The notes under the pieces: generated by a model | What the model saw: the letters and a program-made list of their open reading frames with translations, nothing else | Database searches by the model: none | Told to the model about the DNA's origin: nothing | Origin: Phascolarctos cinereus | Taxonomy: Eukaryota; Chordata; Mammalia; Diprotodontia; Phascolarctidae | DNA length: 64,000 nucleotides | Assembly (NCBI RefSeq): GCF_002099425.1 | Contig: NW_018344184.1 | Coordinates: 2,695,001 to 2,759,000 of the forward strand | Direction of reading: 5' to 3' | Shown here: in pieces, positions 30,700-41,525 of the stretch | Layout of the letters: each line of letters begins with the position of its first letter | Position numbering within the stretch: the first letter of the stretch is position 1 | Position numbers and translations under genes: made by a program

Positions 30700-31010
30700 A
30701 ATTGTAGACTTAGAGCTGTTACGAATCTTAGGAGCCACCTATTTCAACCCCCTCATTTTACAGATGAGTAAACTAAGGCCCAAGGAGATTGAATAATTTG
30801 CCCAAGGTTATATATGCATTAAGCATCAAAAAGTGGGATTTGAACATATGACCTCTAGCTCTGTTGTACTGTGTTATTCCTTCATTTTAAAGATGAGGGA
30901 ACTGAGGCCCAAAGAGGTTAAATGACTTGCCCAAATTCACAGAGCTAGGAAGCCCTAGAACTGAGATTTGAACTCACCACCTCTGAGTCCAAATCCAGCA
31001 CATGTAGCCA
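30700..31010 (-). repeat. Two MIR-type SINE fragments in a row
   Basis: 30700-30870 ('ccccctcattttacagatga', 'ggatttgaacatatgacc') and 30880-31010 ('taaagatgagggaactgagg', 'taaatgacttgcccaaattc'). Both antisense. Confidence 0.55.
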
Positions 31011-31189
31011 CCTCAAATCTGTTAATTCTGGCTTAGGCAGGGCTGGAGGAAGTCTTGAATCCATATTGTCCCTGGCTCCGTGGGCCTCAGTTGAGTAGGT
31101 CAGTCCTGGCCATATTCTAAGCTAATCCTGGCAGAATGAGTGTCTTTAGAGAGGTGATGAGTGGTCTGGACTTGCAGAGGATTTTAGAA

Positions 31190-31310
31190 GCCCTAAATCA
31201 TGGAAACAAGCCCTTCCTAAGCAACATGGGATAATTTATCAGGGAGATATATGGGAAAGAGCAAGCATTTTGGTTCACAAAATGAATTAAGAATAGCTTA
31301 ACCTCTTTCT
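31190..31310 (+). repeat. Unclassified repeat U2, copy 3 (first half only)
   Basis: 'catggaaacaagcccttcct' and 'gggaaagagcaagcattttg' resemble 26185-26270. Similarity is moderate and by eye. Confidence 0.35.
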
Positions 31311-31344
31311 TTATTTGCCATGCCTGTACTAGACTCAAATACTG

Positions 31345-31505
31345 CCATAGTGTAAGGGCCACAGACTCATAGAGTGAGAGAGACAAGATTGTCATCTAGT
31401 CTGACACTCATTTTATGGATGAAGCAATAACTAATCCAAAGTCACATAGTTAATTGATGATACTAGACTTTAAGTCTCCTGATTCCAGTCCAGAGTTCTG
31501 TTGTA
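31345..31505 (-). repeat. MIR-type SINE
   Basis: 'tcattttatggatgaagcaa', 'caaagtcacatagttaattg', 'gactttaagtctcctgattc'. Diverged. Confidence 0.5.
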
Positions 31506-31539
31506 AATGCCAAGAAAATGAACAGGAAAGTGAAACATC

Positions 31540-31785
31540 ACTCTAAGGCAGCTTGAGGGCATGGTGGCTAGATAGAAAGTTGGACAAAGGGAGGCCTGAC
31601 TTCAGATCCTGCCTCAGACACGTTTTAACTGTGTGACCCTATGAAAGTCACTTAACCTTTCAGCCTCAGTTTCCTCATCTGTAAAATAAGGATAATAATG
31701 GCACCTACCTCACAATTGTAAGGCTCAAATAAGATATCATAGTTATAGTGCCTTGCAGATACTGTGCTATAGTAAATGATGAGCT
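31540..31785 (+). repeat. MIR/THER1-type CORE-SINE
   Basis: Complete sense order: 'tcctgcctcagacacgtttt', 'tgtgaccctatgaaagtcac', 'agtttcctcatctgtaaaat', 'cacctacctcacaattgtaa', 'ttgcagatactgtgctatag'. Confidence 0.77.
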
Positions 31786-31789
31786 TTGA

Positions 31790-32410
31790 TGATTTTAGAA
31801 AACCATGGATAGACTTACAGGATATAATGAAAAGCAAAATGAGTAGAACCAAACGAACATTTTATATAGTAATAGAAATATTGTTTTAAAAACAACTTTG
31901 GGGGCAGCTAGGTGGTGCAGGGGATAAAGCTCTGGCTTTGGAGTCACGAGGACTTGAGTTCACATCCAGCCTTAGACACCTGGCATTTACTAGCTATGTG
32001 ACCCTGGGCAAGTCACTTAACCTGGATTGCCTCACCAAAAAAAAACAAAGCAAAAAAAAATCCAAATTAATTACAAAGGACCTATATAGAAAGACACTAT
32101 CTGCATCTAAAGAAAGAACTGATAAATAGAAGTATGTATAGAATGATTTTACATACATACATACATATATATGTATGTATCTATATGTATTTGTGTTTAA
32201 TGGTAGCCATCTAGGGTAGGGGAAGGGGAAGGAAAAAAAGTAAAAAAAGTTACATGATAACTTCATTATACATTTAAAAGGAATAACAAGTTGTATATAA
32301 TGGATTTGCAGTTTCATGTGCAATCATCTTTTTTTTTCTCTATTCTACTATATTATGGATATGCTTGGTTTATTTCCTAAGTTCAAAATAAAATAAAATC
32401 TGAAAAAAAG
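31790..32410 (+). repeat. L1 LINE 3' end, split by a SINE
   Basis: The ORF2 end ('aaaagcaaaatgagtagaac', 'ttatatagtaatagaaatat') and 3' UTR ('agaaagaactgataaataga', 'tggtagccatctagggtagg', 'ttgcagtttcatgtgcaatc') frame the SINE at 31901-32060. The UTR differs from the L1 at 16.3 kb, so at least two L1 lineages are present. Confidence 0.75.
31901..32060 (+). mobile_element. Short A-tailed tRNA SINE (WSINE1-like)
   Basis: Head ggggcagctaggtggtgcag, 'tagctatgtgaccctgggca', end 'gcctcacc' followed by a long A-rich tail. It sits inside the L1, so it is younger. I could not define a clear target-site duplication. Confidence 0.9.
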
Positions 32411-32454
32411 GGAAAAAATCTTAATGTGATATATAAATGGTATTATTTTCTTTT

Positions 32455-32590
32455 TTATTAATATCTGGTAAAGGAGGGAGCCCAACATGGTTTAGGGTTA
32501 GGGACGGAAGAAAGTAGGGTGGTGGTGGGGAAAGGAATTAGGCTTGTCAAATCAACCATCCTTGTACAAACAATCCTGAGGATAGCTAAG
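32455..32590 (+). repeat. Unclassified dispersed repeat U2, copy 4
   Basis: 'tatctggtaaaggagggagc', 'ggaagaaagtagggtggtgg', 'aggcttgtcaaatcaaccat'. Closest to copies 1 and 2 at 26.2-26.7 kb. The following 32590-33185 holds nothing I recognise and may be more of the same element. Confidence 0.52.
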
Positions 32591-33184
32591 ATCAGGGGAT
32601 GGGAGGAAGCAACATTGCTATAGTCCTGAGCTCTTAATCATCCTTTGGTTATGTGGGCCATCTAGCTCCTATGTCTTCCAGGCTGATTATATGCTAATAA
32701 CTTGAAAGGCAAAGCCCTGAAAGGACCAGAGACTCAGCAAAGGCCTAGTCCGCCCCTGGCTAGGGACTCAGAAACTATACATATGGAACAGTCATTTCAG
32801 TGAGACCTGGACTGCTGCTTTGCAAAGAGAGCCTAAATAGACCAGGGAATCATATTTCTTTTCAGCTCAGAAAGAGATGAAGCTATTGAGAAGTCAGAAA
32901 TGGAGTGTGGGATTGGGTTTTTGTTTTTATTTCTGTTGTGAGTTTTTTTTTTTTTCCTGCACATAGCTACTAAAGGATTTGGGCCTCAGACATCAAACTG
33001 AAGTAGGGTTTCAGAAACCAGACACAGCGCAGAGCTCAGCACATGCTTAGCTTATGGGCTGTCTTCCAGGTGTGTCTTATTTGTAGTATGTGTGAGTTTA
33101 GCCTTGTCCACAGGGACCAGATTGCTGACCAAGAAATCCCTGCCTCTTCTAGCTCCCTAGAGAATGGAAACCTATAACAATACT

Positions 33185-33312
33185 ACCTCCCAAAGCGGTG
33201 AAGATAAAATTCGTTAATATAGCATAAAGTGCTTTGCAAAACCTTAAGGCACTTTATCTATGCTAGCTATTATTATCATTATTATTGTCATTATTATTAT
33301 TATTATTATTGT
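33185..33312 (+). repeat. MIR/THER1 3' end with (ATT)n tail
   Basis: 'tagcataaagtgctttgcaa' then 'tctatgctagctattattat' running into about 13 ATT units at 33266-33312. Confidence 0.75.
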
Positions 33313-34575
33313 ATTTCCTTACTTCTCTTGGTTTCTCTGACATCACTCTCCTCTAGCTTTCTGAAACTTCCTTCTCAGAGTACCATCCATCTCCTACCTC
33401 CCTATCATAGGCCTTCCCAAAGAATATGTCCTGGGCCCTGTTTTCTTCTTTATGCTTATTTCCTTGGGGATATAGTCAGCTCGCATGGGTTGAGGCATCA
33501 TGCCTACTGAAATGACATCCATATCTATACATCCAGACTGAACCGCTGTCCTGAATTTCACTCTTATATCATCAGCCATGTATTGGATATCTCTACCTTA
33601 CTGTCTGTTAGGTATCTCAAATTCGTAATGTCCACAATAAAACTCACTATTTCTCCATCCCTACCCCCAAATTCCCCTTCTCCAAGCTTCCCAATTTCTG
33701 TTGCTCCCAGCCATCCAAACATGTATCCCCAAGCATTCTTGACTCTTCCCATGTCTGATTTTGTTGGCTTTGCTTTCACAGAGACTCAAATCTATTTCCT
33801 TCTCCACTCACAGGGTCCCAAGCTGAGTTCAGGCCCTCATCATCTCTTTCCTGGGCCTACTGCAATAGCCTCCCAATTGATCTTCCTGAATCCTCTTTCT
33901 TCTCTTACTTTCCAAGTTATCCTCCCTATAGCTTCCAAAATATTTTCTTAAGGCACAAGTTCAATCATGTCATTCCTTTACTAAAAAACTTTTAATCATT
34001 CCCCAATCTCATCAGCTTGTTCTTAAGACCAGCTATAACATGACGTTTGCCTCCCATTCCAGTTTTATTTTATACTACATGCTAGTAGCCAAGCTGGATA
34101 ACTAGTTGTTTCGAACTTATATTCCACTTACACAGATAATTTCTTATTCTTTCAATGCACAGCTTTCTCACCTCCACATCTCAGAATCCTTAACTTCCTC
34201 CAGAGTTCAGTTCAAGTACTCTTCTCAGACTACTGACTTCCCTGGCTTCCTGTAAGTCTGAACTAAAATCTCACTTTCTACAGGAAGCCTTCTCTAACTC
34301 CTCTTAATTCTAGTGCTTTCCCTCTGTTAATTATTTTCTATTTATCCTGTATATAGCTTATTTTATACATATATACACATATACATCAGATATATGTATT
34401 ATATATGTATATACATACATAATATATGTATTATATGTGTGTATATGTACATGTTGTCTTTCCATTGGATTATAAACTCCTCGAGGGCATGCTTCTTTTG
34501 TGTCTTTAGTGCTTGGCATGGGACTGCAATATAGTAGAAGCTTGATAAATGTTTTATTGATTGTTTAATTGACTG
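33312..34575 (+). repeat. L2 LINE ORF2 C-terminal half and 3' UTR
   Basis: A 1.26-kb sense stretch. The plus frame 33229-33510 contains ICPGPCFLLYAYFLGDIVSS, the L2 reverse-transcriptase region before the YADD box. Later blocks are 'ttcctgggcctactgcaata', 'tttctacaggaagccttctc' and the terminus 'gtgcttggcatgggactgc'. A microsatellite interrupts the UTR. No open frame of useful length. Confidence 0.78.
34363..34450. repeat. AT-rich (TATA/CATA)n microsatellite
   Basis: Alternating tata, cata and gtat units inside the L2 UTR. Confidence 0.9.
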
Positions 34576-34954
34576 GGCTCACCAGGAAGCCCCAGGCTGA
34601 GAAATTGCACAAAGCACACAGCAGAGACTCAATAAACAATTGTGTCTTGTCATTTTGAAACACAGACCAACTGCTTCAACCAAGCCATTTTGGTTTATAA
34701 TTTTTTCCACATACCCTGCATCTTGCCCCTTCCAAGCGTTTGCTACTTCCATTTCTATCACTTACAACATTCTCTTTTCTCTTCTTTATTAATCAATGGT
34801 AATTGCTTTCAAAATCTAGATGTAAGACTATTTCTTCCAAAATCTTTCCCTGATAATCTGCACTTCATCCTCTCCTTTACCTCATTACCTCCTTGCTGAC
34901 TACCAGTATGTCCAGTGAGAGATTGTTTTGCCAATGGTTCTGAACACATGTCTA

Positions 34955-35125
34955 ACTCTACATTAACCTGGGATCCCTGAACTTGTTTTAAAAAATGTTT
35001 GTATAATTGTTCCAAAATAATCATTTTCCTTAGCAATCTTATGTATTTCATTTTTATGCATCTAAAATCATTATTCTGCCAAAGGGGTCTATGACAAAAA
35101 GTGTTAAGAACTACTGGACTAAAGA
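34955..35125 (-). repeat. Old hAT-like DNA transposon, second copy
   Basis: Reverse complement of 1676-1855: 'aaaatcattattctgccaaa', 'ggggtctatgacaaaaagtg' and 'ttaagaactactgga'. The stretch 34580-34955 before it is not recognised. Confidence 0.47.
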
Positions 35126-35504
35126 GATCTGGCCAGGTGTCTGGTATTTCTTATTCCCCCCACAGCGTTTGTATAGACATGACTTGACAATATAATGTTA
35201 CCCTGAATTGCTAGTAGTCATAACTTTCTTTTTTGTTAAATAAGTTTATATGATATCTTCTGTTTCTTACGTCATCGTAGTTATCCCAAGTATCCTGCCT
35301 CCTCCTTTCAGAGAGTCATTTCATGGAACAAATAGTGTTTTTTGTTTTTAAAGAGGAAAAAAAAAGTCAGCATGACAGATTGATACATTGAAAAGGTCTG
35401 AAAACATGTGCAATGTGTAACTTCTGTGGACCTCCCACCTCCATGAAGGGGTGGATTTGGGGTGTTTTCTTAGATCTTTTCATTTAGGTCCTGCTTGAGC
35501 TTTA

Positions 35505-35860
35505 TAATTGTGTTAATTCACTTTTGATTTTTGATGTGTCATTCTTTCCATTTACACATTTTCTTGTCTCTGCTTACTTTACTCTGTATTGGTTCATACT
35601 GATCTTGCCACACTTCTTTGTATTCATCACAATACACATCATTTCTTACAGTTCTGTAACATCTATGTAGCCACGGTTTGTTCATTTGTTCCCAATCAAT
35701 GGGCATCGACTTTGTTTCCAATTCTTTGCTATCACAAAAAATGCTGCTATAAATATTGTGGTGTATAAACATGGACTTTCTTCTTATCACTGGCTTCCTT
35801 GGGGTATAAGCTCCGTAATGAAGTCTCTGTTCATTTATAACTTTAAGATAACTCAATAAA
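35505..35860 (-). repeat. L1 LINE ORF2 C-terminal fragment, antisense
   Basis: The minus frame 35539-35856 reads ...NIYSSIFCDSKELETKSMPI then ...YRTVRNDVYCDEYKEVWQDQ, which follows the order of the L1 ORF2 C-terminus (IYxSxxxxSKxLExxxxPI). Very diverged. The region 35130-35505 is not recognised. Confidence 0.6.
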
Positions 35861-35869
35861 GCACCACCA

Positions 35870-35997
35870 CAATGGAATTAAGCTCCTTGCGTGTAGAGAT
35901 TATTCAGTCCTCTTTATTTGTATCTCCAGTGCTTAGCACAGTACTAGACACATAGTAGACACATGCTTGTTGGTTCATCATTGATGGTTGAATGAAG
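35870..35997 (+). repeat. L2 LINE 3' end
   Basis: 'ttaagctccttgcgtgtaga', 'ccagtgcttagcacagtact', 'acacatagtagacacatgct'. Confidence 0.78.
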
Positions 35998-36124
35998 TAC
36001 TATACTAGGCATTGAAGAAGAATTTTACATATGGGGTGAACCTCACTTAGCGTTGGTCTCAGGTCCTGCATCTTACAATTAATACTGGAACCAAAGGCAA
36101 GTCACATAACTTCTTTAAGCCTTG

Positions 36125-36305
36125 AGGCAGCATGAAACCAGAAAGAAACTAGCTCTTGAGTCAGAGAACCTGAATTCAAATCTCATCCTGGTGTTTACTA
36201 CCTGTGACATTAGGCATCACACCCTCCCTGAGTCTTAGGTTCTTCACCCATTAAAAGTGGAGGGTGAACTAGAGGGCCTTTGAAGTCCTTTCCAGCCCTA
36301 GATTA
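36125..36305 (+). repeat. MIR-type SINE
   Basis: 'ctcttgagtcagagaacctg', 'actacctgtgacattaggca', 'gggtgaactagagggccttt' in sense, nearly full length. Confidence 0.63.
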
Positions 36306-36329
36306 TGGTCTTAGGATCTATAATATTGA

Positions 36330-36690
36330 GATGATAACACAGGGTTGTTGTGAGGCTAAAATGAGATGAGGCACATACAGTACTGAGCACACCTTAAAGT
36401 ACTGTTGTTGTGACCCCATTTGCGGTCTTCTTGGCAAGGATACAGGAGAGGTTGGACATTTCCTTTTCCAGCTCATTTTACAGGTGAGGAAACTGAGGCA
36501 AAGAGGGTTATGTGGCTTGTCCAGGGTCACACAGCTAGTTAAGTGTTATGAGTCTGGCTTTGAACTCCTGAAGATGAGTCTTCCTGACTCCAGGCATAGT
36601 GCTTTAACCATTGTGCACCTAGCTGCCTTACAGCATTATATGAATCTGTTATTATTATTATTATTATTACTGATGCCCACACATTTATTT
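36330..36690 (+). repeat. MIR/THER1 3' part split by Mar1, with (ATT)n tail
   Basis: 36330-36398 ('agggttgttgtgaggctaaa', 'gagcacaccttaaagta') and 36629-36675 ('agcattatatgaatctgtta' plus ATT units) belong together; the Mar1 lies between. Confidence 0.65.
36400..36628 (-). mobile_element. Mar1-type CORE-SINE
   Basis: Reversed order 'gtgaccccatttgcggtctt', 'ttccttttccagctcatttt', 'gtccagggtcacacagctag', 'ccattgtgcacctagctgcc'. The RTE-like tail is slightly shortened. Confidence 0.87.
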
Positions 36691-36699
36691 TAGTGCATT

Positions 36700-38240
36700 A
36701 CATTAATGATAACCATGACAACCGATGTAGTAGATAATTCAATGTGCAAGCTTGACAAATCCTTGCCAGTCACCCTCTCCTTCATGTAATCTTCCTTCCT
36801 TTTGCCATTTTGTTGATAAGTAAAGTTTTCCCCCTTTTTCCCAGAAGCCCTTGCTTCTTTAATCACTTTTCTTGGCACTCCATATTCGCCCTGTCTCATA
36901 GATATCTTATTGCCTTTTTTTTTGCTGTCTTGCCGAGTAGGCAAATAAACTTCTCTGCAGTGTGGTTTTGCCATTGGGTTCAGCGAAGGCCAAGTAAGCT
37001 ATCCCTAATTGTTAGCCTCCCTTCCTTGTTGTCATTTCTTACAGAAGTCTTCTGTAAGCGCCCTCCCCACAACAGTTCTATCAGGAACATGTTTGCAGGA
37101 ACTGCAGAAATTCTGGGCTATGCTCTTCAAGAGGAGGATTTTACCCTCTGAACTAAGGAAAAAAGAAGAGAAGAGTTATTCCAAGCCACTAGTTTGCAAA
37201 AGAATCCTGAATACATCTCTGAAATTATCCTATAAACTCATGGGAAAATAGACTTGGGGTAACACAATTTTTAGTAATAATGTCCATTGCACAAAGAAAA
37301 ACAATGCTGCAAACCTCATTACAACAGGATCTGGTTGATAATAGGAATAACCTGACAATCATTTAAAAATAATAGTACCTTAGTGATCCTAGCAAAGGTC
37401 AATTCAGACTGACAACCAGTTTTGTAAGAAGATGTGGCCAGGTGAGTTCTAAGGTCGAAGTAGTTGGGAAGATGTACATTTACTGTACCCAGATGGTGAA
37501 GATGTTACTTCATTCTACCATAACTGGGAACCTATCCGCATTAAGTAGAGAAAACTTGTACTTAATTTGCTTAGTTTTCCAAAAGGAAGGGCTTTAAAAA
37601 AAACATATATGCAGTATTAAAAAAAAAACTGGAATCCAAATCATGATAGACAGTTACATCTGAGATGTATGAAAAATTCTGGCGTTATGCTGGTGTCAAC
37701 ATAATCAGTAAAAAATTATTTTCGATGACATGAAGATGGAAAGTGTTAGCAGAACGAGAAGCATTTTTGAGAAGCAGATACACCAGCAAAGTCCTTTCCC
37801 CTTGTCTGCCAAACACACCCACACTTGTCATCAGTGAATGCAATTAATTTTTTTTTTTACAATACAGAAGAGACTTTTGGCAGTCAAGGAGGGCTATTTT
37901 TTTTTTCAATCGCACATCCCTTTCAGCCACTGTAAAGACGTGAACAGAAAGATGTTCATAGAGTTGACTTTGTCTTTCAGGCATGGATTTGCAAGCACTT
38001 CAAGGCAATATTTGGAATAATTAGATCATACCAGACTCCAAGCTCTGAATACCAACACGGCCAAAAGACAAAATCATGGAAAAGTAAAGACGCAAGCATC
38101 TATTTTATGAACAACTAGAGGTAAATAAAGAATCAGTGTAAAACAAAATCAAACACAATTCTCTTTCATTGCCTTCTCTCTCTGACAAGAGCTATTCAAT
38201 AGTATAACTAATAACCATATCTTACACAAGGGAAAAATTA
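36700..38240. other. 1.5 kb without recognised repeats
   Basis: No LINE, SINE or LTR signature. Several frames of 60-113 residues overlap on both strands; none matches a protein I know. An acceptor-like 'gttgtcatttcttacag' lies before 37042, but no donor pairs with it convincingly. This could be unique host DNA or an old processed copy. Confidence 0.45.
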
Positions 38241-38249
38241 CATAGAAAT

Positions 38250-38330
38250 AATTTGTAGCACTTCATCCTTCTCGAAGTGCTTTCACACAAATTAATTAAT
38301 TTGATTTCCCTCAATAACACTGTAACACAT
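38250..38330 (-). repeat. MIR-type fragment, weak
   Basis: 'aagtgctttcacacaaatta' and 'tccctcaataacactgtaa' resemble the reversed MIR 3' part. Confidence 0.32.
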
Positions 38331-38399
38331 TTAATTTTTAAGGGCAAAGAATGTGTCAGATTCTCATAAGTCTCATTGGATGTTTCTTTCAGACAAAAG

Positions 38400-39285
38400 A
38401 TGTTATGGACCATTTACTCCATTCATTCTGACCTCATAATATCTCTTCTACACATTCCTTTCTCTCCTCTGACACTGCCATTACCTTCATTACCTCACAC
38501 CTGGATGATTGATTGTGTTAGCTACTGCTTGGTCTCTTCCCACTCCAGTCTAGCCTCTATTCAGTTACCAAAGTAACCTTCCTAAAGCACAGGTCTGACC
38601 ATGTCGCCCCTTCCCTAGTCAACAATTCCAGTGATTGTCTATTGTTGCTTGGCTGTGGTCCTTCATTCTCGAAGAGGACCAAAATGATATCTCTCTGGTG
38701 GAGTCAAGATACAGTGTCTCTGACTGTAGCTGATCAGACCAACGTGAGCTTAGAATGCTCTACCACAGGTTGGGCACAAATAGTCCATATAAACATTTGA
38801 AGTAGAGATGTCTCTAATTTTGTGCATCTCGTGTTTCTTTTGAGCTACTACAGTTCTGCTTTACTCATGGAGCACAGCGCCTTCTTTGATGCAGGCATGC
38901 CATACTGTGGGGTCCTTTGCCAGGGTCTCCCATGTCACACAGTTGATTCCAGAGTTGTTCAGAGAGAACTTGAGAGTATCCTTATAATGCTTCTTCTGAC
39001 CTCTATGTGATGGCCTCCTTCCTTCTGTGAGTTCTCCATAAAATAGTCTTTTAAGCAAACATACATTCAGCATCCGAACAATGTGGCCAGCCCATTGGGT
39101 CGTTGTGCTCTCTGTAACCTCCAGGACACCTTCTGAATCAAATCTGAATCAAATTCTTTGTTTGACTTCAAAAGTTCTTTATGTATAACCTTGCCTCCTC
39201 TTACTTTTCCAGTTTTCTTGCTCTTTATTCCACTCCACATACAGTATGACCTGGTGGCACTGGCCTTCTTGTTGTTCCCTGAACA
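38400..39285 (+). repeat. L2 LINE ORF2 end, split by an RTE-like LINE
   Basis: Left part 38400-38644 ('tctcctctgacactgccatt', 'aaagcacaggtctgaccatg') and right part about 39135-39285 ('tttccagttttcttgctctt', 'ctggtggcactggccttctt') are consecutive pieces of one L2. Confidence 0.8.
38645..39125 (-). mobile_element. RTE-like LINE, 5'-truncated, inserted in L2
   Basis: The minus frame 38861-39073 reads MLNVCLLKRLFYGELTEGRR, then GQKKHYKDTLKFSL and WETLAKDPTVWHACIKEGAV, the end of the same reverse-transcriptase family as 12.5-13.5 kb. The 3' tail at the left ('attctcgaagaggaccaaaa') is the reverse of the RTE-tailed SINE tail. The right edge carries a doubled tctgaatcaaa. Confidence 0.83.
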
Positions 39286-39475
39286 TTTACTAGCTGTGTG
39301 ATCCTGGGCAAGTCACATAACCTCTGTTTGCCTCAATTTCCTCAACAGCAAAATGGGGATAGTAACAGCACCTACCTCAAAGGATTGTTGTGAAACTCCA
39401 TTGAAATACTATTTATAAAGCGTGTAGCACAGTGCCTGGCACATAGGAGGTGCTATATAAGTGATTATCCTATTT
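39285..39475 (+). repeat. MIR/THER1-type CORE-SINE
   Basis: 'tagctgtgtgatcctgggca', 'ctcaatttcctcaacagcaa', 'gcacctacctcaaaggattg', ending in 'gaggtgctatataagtgatt'. Confidence 0.78.
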
Positions 39476-39729
39476 TCCCCTTTCCTATTCCCATCGGCCA
39501 ACAACAATAACAACCCAAAACCAACCAACCAAACAAAAAACCCCAACCCTTTTTCAGGATGGATTTGCAGAAATGTCTTCCTTTGGTAGGGCACTGATGC
39601 AGGGACATTTGGCTTCTATCAGATATAATCAATTTATATGAGAATCAATGATACTATATACGCATGGGTGCATGTGTTATGGGTAATTTTGCTCTTTTCT
39701 GGAAGGAACCATTCTGCCTGTGATTTCAT

Positions 39730-39988
39730 TGATGTTCAGCTCTTTCAGTCTTCCCAACTCTTCGTGACCCCCTTAGGGGTTTTCTTGGGAAGGATACTGG
39801 AGCGGTTTGCCATTTCCTTCTCTAGCTCATTTTACAGATGAGGAAACTGAGGCAAACAGGGTTCAGTGACTTGCCCAGCGTCTCACGGCTAGTAAATTCC
39901 TGAGGCTAAATTTGAACTTAGGAAGATGAGTCTTCTTGACTTCAGGTCAGGTGCTTTAGTGTAGGCCACTGCACCACCTAGTTGTGCT
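39730..39988 (-). mobile_element. Mar1-type CORE-SINE, near full length
   Basis: Reversed order from 'cagctctttcagtcttccca' and 'ttttcttgggaaggatactg' through 'atgaggaaactgaggcaaac' to 'ccactgcaccacctagttg'. Confidence 0.87.
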
Positions 39989-40060
39989 GTAGAGTATTGC
40001 AGGTGTGTAAACTTCCTCTACAGAGGCAAATCTGCAACTCATCCGAGAGTTCCCTTAGAC

Positions 40061-40259
40061 CAGGGGTGGGGAATCTGCGGCCTTGGGGCCACATGTGGCC
40101 CTCTAGGTCCTCGAGTGTGACTTTTTGACTGAGTCCAAATTTTACGGAACAAATCCTTTTCTTAAGGGGATTTGTTCTGTGAAGTTGGGATTCAAAGAGC
40201 CACACTTGAGGACCTAGAAGGCCACATGTAGCCTCGAGGCCACAGGTTCCCCACTGCTG
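40061..40259. mobile_element. Palindromic hAT-type MITE, 199 bp
   Basis: Starts caggggtggggaatctgcgg and ends ggttccccactgctg. The two halves are imperfect inverted repeats along almost the full length, meeting at 'ccttttcttaaggggatttg'. Shared arm blocks: gccacatgt, ctaggtcctc, aacaaatcc. No clear 8-bp flank duplication remains. This layout is common in marsupial DNA as I remember it. Confidence 0.87.
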
Positions 40260-40284
40260 CCCCACCCACCTCAAGCCCTTGAGG

Positions 40285-40625
40285 GGCTTGAGAAATTAAA
40301 TGACTTGCCCAAGGCCACACACAAGAGTACTTCGAGGCAGGGCTTGAAGCTAGGTCTTCCTTATTCCCAAACTCCTACAAGATAAAAGTGGGGGAGAGGA
40401 GTATGATTTGTAATTTCACTGATATAAGGAAGGCTTAGTCCAGGAAACTCTCCCTACCAAATCATGTCTACATTTTCTGGAGCACTTCAAGATTTAGGGA
40501 GTTGCCTACATGAGCTCTGAGGTTAAATCACCAGCCCAAGGTCAAATAGCCAAGTATACATCAGGGGTAGGTCTTTCTGGATCTGAAACCAGCTTTCTAG
40601 TCACAATACCACACGGCCTCTCAGA
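40285..40625 (-). repeat. Two MIR-type fragments
   Basis: 40285-40375 ('attaaatgacttgcccaagg', 'ggcagggcttgaagctaggt') and 40500-40625 ('accagcccaaggtcaaatag', 'tttctagtcacaataccac'). Confidence 0.47.
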
Positions 40626-40917
40626 AGAGAGAGATGTTACTACTTCAAGAGAGCATCTCTTTTCTATATCATCTATGTTTAGGTCACACTTCGGGAAGTT
40701 CTGTTTTCATAGCTAAATGTAAAGAAGTGCTAAGATTCTAATTCTGTTTAAATTTTGAACAGTTTCCTCTCGGTATTATCCCTACTCCCCTTCTTGTCCC
40801 CCCCACAACAAACCTCAATTCTTTTCTGCTGATCAAATCCTTATAATCCTTGTCTATTTCCACTGGGCCAAGGAATTTCTTTAAGGTGTTACTTTAACAT
40901 GAAATTGAAGAGGGAAA

Positions 40918-40985
40918 AAGTCAGTCAATAAACATCAGTAAGTCTATACTTTGTGTCAGACATTGCAGTAAATCCTGAGAGCCCT
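40918..40985 (-). repeat. L2 LINE 3' end fragment
   Basis: 'cagtcaataaacatcagtaa' and 'tttgtgtcagacattgcagt'. From 40985 to 41330 no element is recognised. Confidence 0.52.
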
Positions 40986-41329
40986 CCTAAAATGGGGAAT
41001 CAAGGAGGAACTTACCATTCTCCACCCTCTCCTATCAGTGGGCGACAGGGGCCCCAGGAGAAGAGAGGTATGAAGAGATGTGAGTTTCAGAGCTGGCTCT
41101 GATCTTGCAGGGTGATGAGATGTCTGGAGTAGACCTGACTTTCATTTGTTATTGTTAAGGCTGAGCCCAGAGGTCAGGTTGCCTTGGAGTCCAGTTGGAA
41201 CCTACTTCTTCCAACCTTTGCTAGAGTATTCGAAACCATGGAGAACCACTTCGAATACTTCCTTCAATGCACTGGGATACTGTATGGGTGTCTTTTGTCT
41301 ATAAAGTGATTGTACAAATCCCACCTACA

Positions 41330-41525
41330 GTAGGATCTTCTCCTGCACCTGTCCCACCTCTTCTTCACCTCCCCTCTGAGATTCCCTTCTATTTGCCTGA
41401 ATATATCTTGTATGTACATAGTTGTTTGCTTCTCTCCCCACCCCCTTTTTTTGTATCCCCAGAGCTTGGCACGGTGCCTACTACATAGTAAATACTTAAT
41501 AAATGCTTGTTGATTGATTGACAAT
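41330..41525 (+). repeat. L2 LINE 3' end
   Basis: 'gtatccccagagcttggcac', 'ctactacatagtaaatactt', tail 'tgcttgttgattgattga'. From 41525 to 41870 no element is recognised. Confidence 0.8.

Noticed and set aside
36690-36974. 94-residue minus-strand lysine-rich frame and the 113-residue plus frame overlapping it
   Set aside because: Not recognisable as a protein, no supporting splice or codon evidence, and two overlapping frames on opposite strands suggest chance.
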